From the NCBI GenBank assembly GCA_031421935.1, contig JANOPQ010000262.1:1-64000 (forward strand): DNA of 64,000 nucleotides, read 5' to 3'. Shown piece by piece: positions 20,701 to 27,354 of the stretch. The position numbers were made by a program, and so were the translations under genes. Position 1 is the first letter of the stretch. Every line of letters starts with the position of its first letter. The notes beneath the pieces were generated by a model. That model saw only the letters and a list, made by a program, of their open reading frames with translations. It ran no database searches and had not been told where the DNA came from. This DNA is from JAJTFW01 sp031421935. GTDB lineage: Bacteria; Bacteroidota; Bacteroidia; AKYH767-A; OLB10.

Positions 20701-21914
20701 ACTCCTCCAGCATTACCTAAATTCGATTCATAATAAAAGCCAGGGCCAGTAACGTTACCTGTAGCCGAGCTAGTTACATTGGTATTATACCAATTCCATG
20801 TTCCAGCCCCTGAACAATTAGTTGCAGATACAGGTGTGAAAGTACTCATGTCCCATCCAGGTCCTAGAGTTGGAACAACACCATGTAACCAGTTAGCCGA
20901 AGTTTGATTGTAATCTGAAATAGTATAACAAAAATTGACGGTTTGTCCTGCGGGATACATTCCATTTACAGGAGGAGGAATAGCAGTAAAATTACTTTGA
21001 ATAACACATCCTGCACAGTCATAATTATTTTGAAGAGTAAGATTAAAGTTACATTGATCAGCAACATTGCCTCCGCTCACTTGTAAATAATAGGATCCTG
21101 CTGCAAGACCGGAGAAAGTAGCATTAAGATTTCCGGCTGCGCCAATAGCACAACCTCTCGGAATTAAACCTGCACAAGTGTTTCCTTCATATAATCCAAC
21201 ATTGGGTGTAATTAGTCCACCAGAAAGTGAGATGTTTAAACTTGGACCCGTGATTGTAAATCGATACCATACATCAGCGGCAGGAGTTGACATATTTCCT
21301 GCTGGCTGACATCCTAGCAGTGACGTATATGGGAATTCAGGGTTCGCACAAAGATTTGTGGTGTTTAAACTTGAAAGCGCTCCAATTCCACCAGGACAAG
21401 GAGAGGGAGCAGGAATCGCACCCATATTAATTGCACCTGAACATGCATCATTTGACGGAGAGGCACCACCGTTACATGCGGTAGCACATCCAGGAGTACT
21501 ACAAATCACACAAGAAACTAATGCTTCCCAGCCAGCAGAACGGATGGTAGGATCTGAAGTAAACACAATGGTTAAACATCCTGAACTTCCTGTTACCAAT
21601 CCCGGACTTACATTTCCAGTAAAAACACCAACGAGTGGTGATGCTGTAGTTGGACCATTATAAATGGTCATTTCATCAAATATATTTTCTAAGTCGAAAA
21701 AAGTAAAATTTAAGCGAACACAATTTCCTGGTACAGATGAACAAATAGTTAATGTAAAATTTTCGTTGTTCGCATAGTTTCCTCCACTACCACCACTATC
21801 ATAAAAAGTTCCACCACAAGTACTAATGTTTCCATTGCCCATCAAATGAGTTTGGGCCGATGAATCCATCGATAGAAAAAATAAAATAAATAAATAGAAT
21901 ATGCTTCTTAGCAT
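11721..21914 (-). CDS. Giant T9SS-secreted SprB-repeat adhesin
   Basis: A secreted cell-surface protein of about 3,397 residues. I start it at the ATG at 21912-21914, which gives a compact signal peptide (MLRSIFYLFILFFLSMDSSAQ); an ATG 24 bases upstream adds eight residues. Order of parts: a CUB-like domain (about 25-137, with GNYANNENFTL and IYNGP), a prepeptidase-C-terminal-like region (about 150-300), an unassigned Cys-rich domain (about 300-475), about 33 SprB repeats (about 478-2980), two Ig-like repeats starting with a Cys-containing TICIGQ-type motif, two PKD-like domains (WNFGDG and HWDFGD), and a C-terminal CHU_C/type B T9SS sorting domain (about 3308-3397, starting FYIPNAFSPNNDGYNE). 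It is related in design to the gliding adhesin SprB of Flavobacterium. No PorP/SprF partner gene is adjacent. Confidence 0.93.
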   Translation of the reverse strand: MLRSIFYLFILFFLSMDSSAQTHLMGNGNISTCGGTFYDSGGSGGNYANNENFTLTICSSVPGNCVRLNFTFFDLENIFDEMTIYNGPTTASPLVGVFTGNVSPGLVTGSSGCLTIVFTSDPTIRSAGWEALVSCVICSTPGCATACNGGASPSNDACSGAINMGAIPAPSPCPGGIGALSSLNTTNLCANPEFPYTSLLGCQPAGNMSTPAADVWYRFTITGPSLNISLSGGLITPNVGLYEGNTCAGLIPRGCAIGAAGNLNATFSGLAAGSYYLQVSGGNVADQCNFNLTLQNNYDCAGCVIQSNFTAIPPPVNGMYPAGQTVNFCYTISDYNQTSANWLHGVVPTLGPGWDMSTFTPVSATNCSGAGTWNWYNTNVTSSATGNVTGPGFYYESNLGNAGGVADGNPGNNFGDNNGAGICDWTFCFSVQTIPIGLCVPGTSLNINIDTYADGESGSWTSVACTQDPVTNFFATLNCCQAPTVVTTNPLCQGQNTGTAVATGLGASPWDYVWTNSAGTILFTQNNIAGTSTLNSLAPGNYTVSVTDNNSCTSSAAFTITAAPAFSAVMNTTNLTCNNSNNGTASLVINGGVPGFTYSWSPSGTGANPIALAANNYTVTITDANGCTTLANGTITQPAIIVASTVTKTNVTCNGGQNGTITVSTAGGTPGYTYSWSNGASGPTISSLTAGAYTVTVTDSRGCTGFMTVGITQPTPIVLAMSSTAASCGTNNGTASVAALGGTPGYTYAWSPSGGATAFASGLGAGGYNVTVTDNVGCTMLGNVVVANSSGPTATIASSVNVTCFGGNDGSANANVVGGVAPIVYNWTPSGGAGISASGLAAGNYTVTATDGAGCTSVASVVITAPLQLTATISNSVPVTCSYENDGSLSVTGNGGTPTYSYVWSSGSITANENNLLPGTYTVTITDGNGCTASNNGTVTAPALLQVNISSITPVSCNLGIDGSTTVAAVGGTPAFTYLWSNGTVGATNSGLSAGTYTVTATDANGCIATQSVVINQSTPLNVVPSSTGTTCGGSNGTTSVIVNGGTPGYLYNWSPSGGTNNSASGLNAGNYSVLVTDANGCTSIGNVSVPSANGPALNILSSNNITCPGGNDGDISINVVGGSSPYAYVWSNGGVGNSINSLSAGIYTLTVTDDNGCSSSIIVNLTEPTGFTFVNVTTTAHCGQADGELTITASGGTSPYTYAWSNGTSGTNQITNVVSGTYTVTVSDANGCTAVASGVVADEPAPTITLNNSTDATCFGGADGFISVNAIGGIAPYNLLWSNGTVGLLNNNIAAGTYTVTVTDAVGCTAIFQSSITEPSAINLIPSSTLATCGSANGSASVVAGGGTGAYAYAWSPIGGNGAAAINLGAGSYTVVVTDANGCTEQMNVNVGSSNGPSAVVLLQTDVSCNGGNDGALTITVNGGAIPYMYAWSASGSGTTGVGLTAGIYSVTVTDANGCSSIVSATINEPSALSTISNSYTSHCGQADGGADILVNGGTPVYAYTWSTGTSVNNTLSNVSAGSYTVTVSDANGCTFETTVNIPNQVGPVVSVTTINDVTCNSGNDGNIDVGIAGGNSPFIYNWSNGASSATNSNLTAGNYTVTITDAFGCTSTLVANITEPAIIPLAFANTISTCGNSNGSSVVTPNGGIAPYSYSWSSGSITSTANSLSAGVYTVTVTDAQGCSVSDNTIINSAGGPTLLFDGQTDVSCAGGADGTASVLVTVGNGPFTFDWLPSGGITATATGLSAGIYNVSVTDVNGCSTTLNYTILEPLPLVVNNLTTSVTCNGGNDGTADIDAQDGTAPYVYDWNPGGVLTSNRINLSAGNYNVTVTDAKGCTQQTLAVVTEPLAITGTSSSVDADCFGGNTGSASIVAAGGISPYTFLWNTGASTSQITNLTAGSYTVTISDNNGCPFPTTIVVGEASSIIINTVVTDASCGNANGTAQVNANGGTGAFGFQWSTGAATTSINGLTAGAYTVIATDANGCTATTIAAVANLGGPSLSLLSTNDVSCNGGADGDAEVTVTSGNGPYTYSWIPSGGNAAQATGLTAGAYAVNVTDANGCITSINVNLTEPTAIQLALSVTPETCGNANGTSSVLANGGTGAYSYVWSNGDLTANATSLSAGNYTVTVTDNNSCTEQGNVLISTPVTLTTNGNSTPATCFNGNDGSATVNTNGGTAPFNYAWSHGAATATTNGLTSSTYTVTVSDVNGCTAIEVINVGQAAIINLVTNTTPATCGASNGDAAVVGNGGTGALTYAWSTGQAGTSINTLVAGTYTVTATDANGCTINTTAAVANLGGPTVAILNTNDVTCFAGNNGNAEVVTNAGNGPFTYQWIPSGGNTTQATGLAAGNYTAIVTDVNGCVTNTPIQINEPTALQLQLNTQQATCGLANGTTTAVVSGGTGGYNYNWSNGASGSNTINSLMSGNYSVTITDANGCTISNSTTISNAGGATLAVTNVTPASCNGSSNGSASIIIVGGNGPFNYNWLPSGGNAASAAGLAAGNYTLSVTDVNGCVTQQVVVILEPTPLASIPTTTPTQCNASNGSAQVQISGGTGVYTFNWNNGQNTNTATGLTTGNYTVTVSDANGCTLSSTLTVNGLQGPSIDNVTTFNALCFGEANGSAQLQVSSGSAPYNYAWSNGSNTPTANGLNAGNYAVTVTDNFGCTDADVFTIQQPQVLSATTQPLQMVSCYGGNDGSANTNALGGTSPYTYVWSTGANTLSANNLIAGTYSVIITDQNGCTEVQSTTITEPTLLGLTQSSATMVSCFGGSNGAALYAANGGTTPYQYLWSNGITTSNNTNLPAGNYTIVLTDANGCITTSSVNITQPILLAFNPSVITDVNCFNGNDGQATVSSNGGVPPYSYQWSNGSANAALQNLIAGNYSVTATDANGCTTNQTIQVTQPTAIAIQPTVNGIPCFGMSNASINIATSGGVGPYAYIWSNGSVSNVISTIPQGIYTVQILDAHLCPFDTTFTIIEPTVLQASVNHPDTICIGQSASLIATVSGGTAGYNYLWNTNHTASNISVNPSVNNLYSVLVTDANGCTKTVSNIPVFVFPALSINMTVTEDSICEGESTTLAAYASGGNGGPYTYSWNAIGTNVNGFNSSPDSTFIYAVSLSDGCTVLEPSTQQLVIVHPLPIVNFTPIDQKGCNPVTVNFASTSITTNGATYAWNFGDGNDGNGKNISHTYTEDGTYDVSLLVTDIYGCESQLTENNIITVWPLPTAFYTSEPQEVSILHPTVQFLNGSNGAVTSHWDFGDNTVTTNDWSPEHTYGDTGRYVVELIVISNEGCVDTFYNEIIVRGETTFYIPNAFSPNNDGYNEFFTGYGIGITQADFKVFDRWGKLMFETKDLSKGWDGTYQNSGDVCAEGVYIYLFKVYNGQQAPLEFTGKVSLVR
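12960..20490 (-). repeat. About 33 tandem SprB repeats (roughly 76 residues, about 228 bases each)
   Basis: The repeats were counted by hand from the repeating motifs CxGGNDG near the start, Y-x-W-S-x-G in the middle, and AGxYTVTVTDANGC near the end. There are two alternating forms: a longer start (C-x-GGNDG) and a shorter one (CG-x-x-NG). From about the 8th to the 28th repeat these nearly alternate, so the real unit may be a pair. The DNA is diverged enough that no long exact repeat was noticed. Confidence 0.85.
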
Positions 21915-21938
21915 GTTGGTTGATACAAATAAATGCAA

Positions 21939-22541
21939 GTAGGTATTACTAAATTATTAATAATACAAATACTCCTAAGATTGTTTTGGTGGTTCTTAAT
22001 TCTACAACCGTAAATATAATGATTATACTCTAATTATTTATTGCCAAACGTATAAATTTATGGGTGAAATTATTAATCTAACGGGCAAATCAATTAAACT
22101 TGAAGCTAAGCTAATGGGAAACTAATTTTTCTTAAAGAATAATATGCTTTTGAAAGGGTGAGATAATTATAAGTCTAAAGACGAGTAAAAGAGTTGGTTT
22201 TCTGATGCACCTAATATAGACACCTTATCTAATCAGACATATCTCATTGATTAATAATTAATTATTATGATTTACGTTAAAATTAGTCTATTTTTTCCTG
22301 CAGATTGAAGTAGTTAAAAATGAAATTTTTTGAGTCCGAATTTTCAACTCTAAACGAAGTGCTATTTGAAAATGACTCCTCGATAAGGAGGATCAAGGAA
22401 AGAATAAATTGAAAAAATATAGATGATAAAAGGAACGAATTAGAGGTAAAATATTTTTTTAGCAGTATATAGCCTCAATATAATCCAAGTAAAATCTCCT
22501 TTCATCCAAGTGTATACCACTAAAAGGAAAGAAGAATCTGA
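21939..22541. other. Gene-free stretch upstream of the adhesin gene
   Basis: This AT-rich interval between the divergent-facing end of the adhesin gene and the 3' end of gpsA holds no convincing gene. On the minus strand TACGTTTG (22045-22052) matches TAnnTTTG and could be the adhesin promoter, about 130 bases before its start; no -33 element fits at the right distance. A 30-codon reading frame at 22320-22412 (+) looks protein-like but has no support, and contains the small hairpin CTCCT-cgata-AGGAG. Confidence 0.4.
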
Positions 22542-23531
22542 TTAAGTCAACTTCTCACTCAGCAATTTCATCTCTTCTTTGGCCGATTTTTTTTCATGAA
22601 TGATGTTGTAAACTGCATTGCAAATGGGTAAATCAACAGCAGTTTTTTGATTAATGGAATGAATACATGCGATGGCATAATATCCTTCTGCAATCATATT
22701 CATTTCGAGTTGTGCACTTTTAACAGAATATCCTTTTCCAATCATTGAACCGAATGTGCGATTGCGACTAAATTGAGAATAGGAAGTAACTAATAGATCA
22801 CCTAGGTACGCACTATCATTAATATCTCTTTTGATGGGATGAACAGCATCCACAAATCTTTTTATTTCGCGAATGGCATTGGAAATTAATACGGCTTGAA
22901 AATTATCTCCATACCCGAGTCCATGACAAATGCCACTAGCAATTGCCATAATATTTTTTAATACGGCAGCGTATTCAGTTCCGAAAATATCGTCTGAAAC
23001 AATAGTTCGTATATACCTGCACGTTAGTAATTTCGCCATCGTAGAAGTGGTAGTAATATCGGGACAAGCTACTGTTAAATAACTCAATTTCTCGAGAGCA
23101 ACTTCTTCTGCATGACAAGGTCCGGTAATAACACCCATTCGATAAATAGGAACTTTAAAATATTGCTGCATGAAATCTCCAACAATCAAATTGTGTTCAG
23201 GAACAATTCCTTTAATTGCTGAAAAAACAATCTTGTCTATAAAGTCTTTTTCAGTAATGTCTTTTAAAGTTGTTTTTAAAAATGCGGATGGTACTGCAAG
23301 CAAAATAATTGAAGAAGATTGTAAAGCATCTATAATATTGCTCGTCGGTTTTACTTTATTTAAATCTAAAGTAACATCGCTTAAATAATTTGGATTGTGC
23401 TGATATTGTTGAATGAAAGCAACGGTTTCCGGATTACGCACCCACCAATGAATCTCATCAGCTTCATTACTTAAAATTTTTACTAAAGCTGTTGCCCAGC
23501 TCCCTCCGCCAAGTACGGTAATTTTCTGCAT
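22542..23531 (-). CDS. gpsA: NAD(P)-dependent glycerol-3-phosphate dehydrogenase
   Basis: Cytoplasmic enzyme reducing dihydroxyacetone phosphate to sn-glycerol 3-phosphate for phospholipid synthesis. The 329-residue protein starts with the Rossmann motif GGGSWATAL (8-16) and has the substrate-domain blocks expected of GpsA: GPCHAEEV, GTEYAAVLKNIMAIASGI with the catalytic Lys, and LGDLLVTSYSQFSRNR. The length is normal. A TACTTTCG box ends four bases before the ATG, as at meaB, suggesting a leaderless transcript. Confidence 0.95.
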   Translation of the reverse strand: MQKITVLGGGSWATALVKILSNEADEIHWWVRNPETVAFIQQYQHNPNYLSDVTLDLNKVKPTSNIIDALQSSSIILLAVPSAFLKTTLKDITEKDFIDKIVFSAIKGIVPEHNLIVGDFMQQYFKVPIYRMGVITGPCHAEEVALEKLSYLTVACPDITTTSTMAKLLTCRYIRTIVSDDIFGTEYAAVLKNIMAIASGICHGLGYGDNFQAVLISNAIREIKRFVDAVHPIKRDINDSAYLGDLLVTSYSQFSRNRTFGSMIGKGYSVKSAQLEMNMIAEGYYAIACIHSINQKTAVDLPICNAVYNIIHEKKSAKEEMKLLSEKLT

Positions 23532-23535
23532 GTTG

Positions 23536-23543
23536 CGAAAGTA
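23536..23543 (-). promoter_or_regulatory. Promoter -7 box next to the gpsA start
   Basis: Reads TACTTTCG on the minus strand, four bases before the ATG at 23529-23531. It is identical to the box at meaB and at the large sensor kinase and differs from TAnnTTTG at one base. Confidence 0.5.
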
Positions 23544-23686
23544 ATGAAATCCTGTTTCATTTAACTTTATAAATTGATTTACAATGAGTTTTCGCCATCA
23601 GAGCTTCTTTTTTTACATTAAAAAGGGAAGCGCTTTCCGCATCTTAAATGTTTAAAGTTTCATCATTGTGTATTTTTTTTGCTGTT

Positions 23687-23714
23687 TTTGATCCAATCAA
23701 TTTAATTAGTTTTA
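23687..23714 (+). promoter_or_regulatory. Possible promoter of the SRPBCC/GyrI-like gene
   Basis: TTTG at 23687-23690 and TAGTTTTA at 23707-23714 (one mismatch to TAnnTTTG), with a 16-base spacer; the start codon is 22 bases downstream. Confidence 0.4.
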
Positions 23715-23736
23715 CACTTCAACAAAAAATGATCTC

Positions 23737-24738
23737 ATGAAAATTCTAAAGAAAATTTTACTTGTACTAACTATTCTAATAGTGGTGCTTGCTATTATTG
23801 GTTGGATGATGCCATCTACAATACATATTGAAAGAAGCATGAATATGAAGGCTTCGACTCCTTCAATTTTTAATCAAGTGAACGTAATGAAGAATTGGGA
23901 AAATTGGAGTCCGTGGAAGGCGATGGATCCAGAAATGAAAATTACTTACAATGAAATTCCATCAGGTAATGGTGCGAGTTATTCTTGGGTGGGTGATAAG
24001 ACCGGCGTTGGACAAATGACATTGTCAGATGTAAAGGAAAACGAATCAATTGTAACGCTACTTACTTTTGAAGGAGAAAAGGATGCTCTCAGTGGTTTCC
24101 GTTTTGAAAAAGATGGCGAAGAAACGAACGTAACATGGTATTTTGACAGTGAAGTAGGAGCGAATCCTTTCATGCGCTTATTTTGGAAAATGGGTGTTGG
24201 TATGATGGAAGATACATTCGATAGTGGGTTGAAAGCGTTAAGTGATGCAGCGGAAAAAAATCCAGTTGTTGTTGCTCCAACATTTAACATGGAAGTAAAA
24301 GTTATGCCTGCAACTGAATATGTTTTCATACATGATACAGCAAGTATTGCTACCATTGGACAAAAACTAGGAATGCATTATGGTGCATTGCTGGGTGTAA
24401 TGCAATCTCAAAAATTGGAACAAACTGGTGCACCTTTCGCAATTTATTATTCGGAGTCTGAAACTAATTGGGAGTTGGATGCTTGTATTCCAGTTAATAA
24501 AACTGCAAAAAAAGAAGGTAATATTCAAATCGGAAAATATGCAGGGGGTAATATGTTAGTAGTTTCATATATGGGTCCTTATGAAGGAACTCCTGCAGGA
24601 CATGAAGCAGCAGACACATATATCAAAACAAATAATTTAGAAGTGATCGGAGCACCATGGGAAAAATATGTTACAGATCCTATGACTGAAAAAGATTCTA
24701 CAAAATGGTTAACTGAAATTTGTTATCCAGTGAAATAA
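23737..24738 (+). CDS. SRPBCC-domain protein with GyrI-like effector-binding domain
   Basis: A 333-residue protein with an N-terminal membrane anchor (about 5-24), then a START/SRPBCC-like ligand-binding domain (about 30-178, with the NWENWSPW segment common in this family). The C-terminal GyrI-like/AraC effector-binding domain (about 185-333) includes GKYAGGNMLVVSYMGPYEG. Both folds bind small hydrophobic molecules. The combination recurs in Bacteroidota, but its role is unknown. It probably faces the periplasm because of the anchor. It is a single gene with a strong bidirectional-looking terminator after it. Confidence 0.82.
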   Translation: MKILKKILLVLTILIVVLAIIGWMMPSTIHIERSMNMKASTPSIFNQVNVMKNWENWSPWKAMDPEMKITYNEIPSGNGASYSWVGDKTGVGQMTLSDVKENESIVTLLTFEGEKDALSGFRFEKDGEETNVTWYFDSEVGANPFMRLFWKMGVGMMEDTFDSGLKALSDAAEKNPVVVAPTFNMEVKVMPATEYVFIHDTASIATIGQKLGMHYGALLGVMQSQKLEQTGAPFAIYYSESETNWELDACIPVNKTAKKEGNIQIGKYAGGNMLVVSYMGPYEGTPAGHEAADTYIKTNNLEVIGAPWEKYVTDPMTEKDSTKWLTEICYPVK

Positions 24739-24752
24739 AAAAATTAGTGATA

Positions 24753-24790
24753 CAAATAAAAGGGAGCCCATTCGGACTCCCTTTCTTATT
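24753..24790. terminator. Terminator between convergent genes
   Basis: AAAGGGAG (24759-24766) pairs with CTCCCTTT (24777-24784) around a 10-base loop, with A-rich sequence before and T-rich sequence after, so it can work in both directions for the SRPBCC/GyrI-like gene (+) and tatA (-). Confidence 0.82.
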
Positions 24791-24809
24791 TTTATTTATT
24801 GACGAAGAA

Positions 24810-25013
24810 TTAATCTTTATCGCTTATTTTTTTTGTTCCTTCTTCACCAGTTCCTTTTGATGCATCTTTAAACTCTTTTATGCCTTTACCTAATCCTTTA
24901 GCAAGTTCAGGGATTCTCTTTCCTCCAAAAAAGAGTAGTACTACTACGAGAAGTAATATTATTTCAGGAGCGCCCATGCCTCCAAGAAATCCAATAAATA
25001 TAGTCAGATTCAT
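24810..25013 (-). CDS. tatA: Twin-arginine translocase subunit TatA/TatE
   Basis: Component of the Tat pathway, which exports folded proteins. From the ATG at 25011-25013 the product is 67 residues: a hydrophobic N-terminal helix containing GAPEIILLLVVVLLFFGG, the family motif FGGKRIPELAKGLGKGIKEF starting the amphipathic helix, and a charged tail. An ATG 21 bases upstream would put a perfect TACCTTTG promoter box (25032-25039) over the coding start, so the shorter start is preferred. tatC is not in the window. A likely Tat substrate, the superoxide dismutase at 62790, is. Confidence 0.92.
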   Translation of the reverse strand: MNLTIFIGFLGGMGAPEIILLLVVVLLFFGGKRIPELAKGLGKGIKEFKDASKGTGEEGTKKISDKD

Positions 25014-25031
25014 TTTTAGAATTTTACAGGG

Positions 25032-25039
25032 CAAAGGTA
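25032..25039 (-). promoter_or_regulatory. Promoter -7 box of tatA
   Basis: Reads TACCTTTG on the minus strand, a perfect TAnnTTTG, 18 bases before the chosen start codon. No clear -33 element. Confidence 0.6.
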
Positions 25040-25417
25040 GTATTTTTTTTAGCGGGTTCCATGAATACTATTGCTAGTATTTAGATAAACAATTGGAATA
25101 GAAAGCATTGAGTGATTTTATAAGTTGAAGATGATTGAAATGAATCCAAATTTCATCAAAAGAGAAGGTCGAATTGGAAATTCTAGAACCAATTCTATAA
25201 ATAGACACCTTTTTAATTCTTTTAGTAATTTGCCCTTCAACACCTTTCATTTTAATTGTAAGATGTATGTTTTAAGGGTTAAGTTGATCTTTATTTTCAA
25301 TTAAATTGTGGTAAACAACAATTCGATAAGAAAACCTGTGCGATCTAATTGTTTAATTTTAAGTGCAAGAGTTATTCAATTGTATTCCGTATTTTAGAGA
25401 AATAAATAAAAGAATTT
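25040..25417. other. Gene-free stretch before the response regulator
   Basis: About 380 bases with no convincing gene, repeat or RNA. A TATTTTAG near 25391 is a one-mismatch relative of the -7 element and might serve the response regulator, but this is weak. Confidence 0.3.
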
Positions 25418-26062
25418 ATGTCGATTCGTGTAGCAGTTTTTGATGATAATAATTTATTCCTTGAGTCCATGTCATCTTTTATTGAAGAGGCACCTGGATT
25501 TTCTTTAGTAGGAGCTTTTGTTGATTGTGTGGATATAAAAACGAAGATTGATTCCTGCGAACCCGATGTGGTCATGATGGATATTGAAATGCCTCATGTA
25601 AGCGGAATCGAAGGATTGAAAACAATAAAAAAATTATTTCCAAAACTAAATGTCTTAATGCAAACATCTTTTGAAGATGATGATAAAGTGTTTGCTGCAA
25701 TTTGCGCTGGAGCCTCTGGTTACATTTTGAAGAACACACTTCCTTCTCGAATATTGGAATCTATAGTGGAGGTATATCAAGGTGGATCACCAATGAGTCC
25801 TACAGTTGCTCGCAAAGTACTTGGCTTTTTACAACAACCACCTCCTGTAGTTGCAAAAGAAATTCCCAATTATAATTTGTCGAATCGTGAAAAGGAAGTC
25901 TTGGGTTGTTTAGTAAAAGGAATGAGTTATAAGATGATCGCCGACCATTGTCATATTAGTTACGAAACCGTTCGATCACACATGAAAAATATTTACGAGA
26001 AGTTACATGTAGTAAGCATGACTGAAGCGGTTGCAAAAGCGATCAACCAAGGATTAGTGTAA
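25418..26062 (+). CDS. NarL/FixJ-type response regulator
   Basis: A cytoplasmic DNA-binding two-component regulator of 214 residues. The N-terminal receiver domain has the acidic pair Asp9-Asp10, phospho-acceptor Asp55 (VVMMDIEMP), Thr83 and Lys105. The C-terminal LuxR-type helix-turn-helix (about 150-214) begins LSNREKEVLGCLVKGMS and ends with the recognition-helix segment ETVRSHMKNIYEKL. No sensor kinase is adjacent, so the partner is elsewhere; the large kinase at 58439 is of the NtrY type and not an obvious match. The gene is convergent with the EnvC-like gene. Confidence 0.92.
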   Translation: MSIRVAVFDDNNLFLESMSSFIEEAPGFSLVGAFVDCVDIKTKIDSCEPDVVMMDIEMPHVSGIEGLKTIKKLFPKLNVLMQTSFEDDDKVFAAICAGASGYILKNTLPSRILESIVEVYQGGSPMSPTVARKVLGFLQQPPPVVAKEIPNYNLSNREKEVLGCLVKGMSYKMIADHCHISYETVRSHMKNIYEKLHVVSMTEAVAKAINQGLV

Positions 26063-26073
26063 TCAAGAAAAAA

Positions 26074-27354
26074 TTATTTTCTTGCCAACCAGTTCTTCGG
26101 ATCTAACTTCGAAGAGTTTTTCCAAATCTCTAAATGTATTTCTCCTTTAGAACCTTCGCCTTCTCCCAAAGTTCCGATAGATTGTTTTGTGCTCACTTTA
26201 TCTCCCGTATTAACTGATACCGTTTCTAAATTAGAATACACACTGAGGTAATCACCATGTCGAATAATAACAGCCTTTCCAGCTCCTGGAATGGTGATCA
26301 CACCACTTACAGTTCCTTCAAAAATACTTCTTGCAGTAGCTCCTCGTCCGCTTTGAATATCAATACCATTATTCTTTACCATAATTCCTTTCAATTCTTT
26401 GTGAGGATGTTCTCCAAACACACTTGAAATGGTTCCTTCGTTCACGGGCCAAGGGAGTAATCCTTTGTTGCCGGAAAAGCTATTCGACAATTTTGCCGCT
26501 TCAGGAGTTAGTGTAAATACATTACTATTGGTGATATTCTTTTTTCCTGCCGCCACCGCCTTTTTTCGAGCAGCTTCAATTTCTTTCTTGATGAGATTTT
26601 CAATGGCACGATCTAGTTTTTTCTTGGCTGCTTGCTTATCCGCTAAATCTTTTTTTAATTTCTTCTCGCGATCAGTAAGTTTAACTAATAGTTTATCCTG
26701 ATCTTTCTTTTCTTTTTCTAAAGTTGATTTTTGTTTTTGTTCTGTATTCCGCAAACTTGTTTTTTCATTTTTCTTCTGCTCCAGTTCCTGCTTCTTTCCT
26801 GTAAGCTGTTCTTGTGTGCCTAAAATTTGCGCGGCTTGCGTTCTGCGATATACTCCATACTGTTGAAGGTATTTCATCCGTTTGTAAGCTTGATTGAAAT
26901 TTTCAGAAGCAAAAATGAACATAAGGAGCTGGTAATTATTGCGCGTCAAATAAGCATTGCGAATCATCACAGCATATTCTCTTTTTAACTTATGCAATTC
27001 CGTTTCTAAGCCACCTATTTCTTTTGTTGTGGAAGCGATAGCTCCTCCTATAGAAGAAATTTCAGAGTTAATCGTTCCAATTAATGCTTCCCTCAGTTGT
27101 ATTTTTTTTCGAAGAGCAGCTAATTGTTCAGCGGTACTATTTTTATTTTTTTCTACAATCTTTAATTGCTTACTCGTAAAATCAATTTCTTTCTGAATTT
27201 TTGCTTTTTTGTTTTCTAACTCTTTTTTGTTTTGCGCAAAGGAAGTGCTGCTTCCTATTATCATTAGGAAGAGAACTATTAGGCATAAATGTTTTTTAAC
27301 GACTACGTTCAAAGTTCGAGGGGATATTGAATGGGAATTCTTGGACTTCACCAA
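26074..27354 (-). CDS. EnvC-like murein hydrolase activator (LytM/M23 domain)
   Basis: Periplasmic coiled-coil protein with a C-terminal M23/LytM domain, like EnvC and NlpD, which activate cell-wall amidases at division. The product has a signal peptide, a coiled coil (about 40-270, Lys/Glu/Gln rich), and a LytM domain (about 300-426) with WPVNEGTISSVFGEHPH and RHGDYLSVYSNLE. The HxxxD and HxH zinc motifs of active M23 enzymes look incomplete, which favours an activator over an enzyme. The ATG at 27354 overlaps the previous gene by 59 bases; a TTG at 27310-27312 would give a more usual signal peptide, so the start is uncertain. Last gene of the dut operon. Confidence 0.85.
   Translation of the reverse strand: MVKSKNSHSISPRTLNVVVKKHLCLIVLFLMIIGSSTSFAQNKKELENKKAKIQKEIDFTSKQLKIVEKNKNSTAEQLAALRKKIQLREALIGTINSEISSIGGAIASTTKEIGGLETELHKLKREYAVMIRNAYLTRNNYQLLMFIFASENFNQAYKRMKYLQQYGVYRRTQAAQILGTQEQLTGKKQELEQKKNEKTSLRNTEQKQKSTLEKEKKDQDKLLVKLTDREKKLKKDLADKQAAKKKLDRAIENLIKKEIEAARKKAVAAGKKNITNSNVFTLTPEAAKLSNSFSGNKGLLPWPVNEGTISSVFGEHPHKELKGIMVKNNGIDIQSGRGATARSIFEGTVSGVITIPGAGKAVIIRHGDYLSVYSNLETVSVNTGDKVSTKQSIGTLGEGEGSKGEIHLEIWKNSSKLDPKNWLARK

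Noticed and set aside
12979..21663. Several open frames of 60-110 codons on both strands inside the giant adhesin gene
   Set aside because: They follow the repeat period of the adhesin, have no start context or recognisable motifs, and are frame shadows of the SprB repeats.
22320..22412. A 30-codon open frame between the adhesin gene and gpsA
   Set aside because: Plausible codons, but too short and without promoter, ribosome site or known relatives to support a gene.
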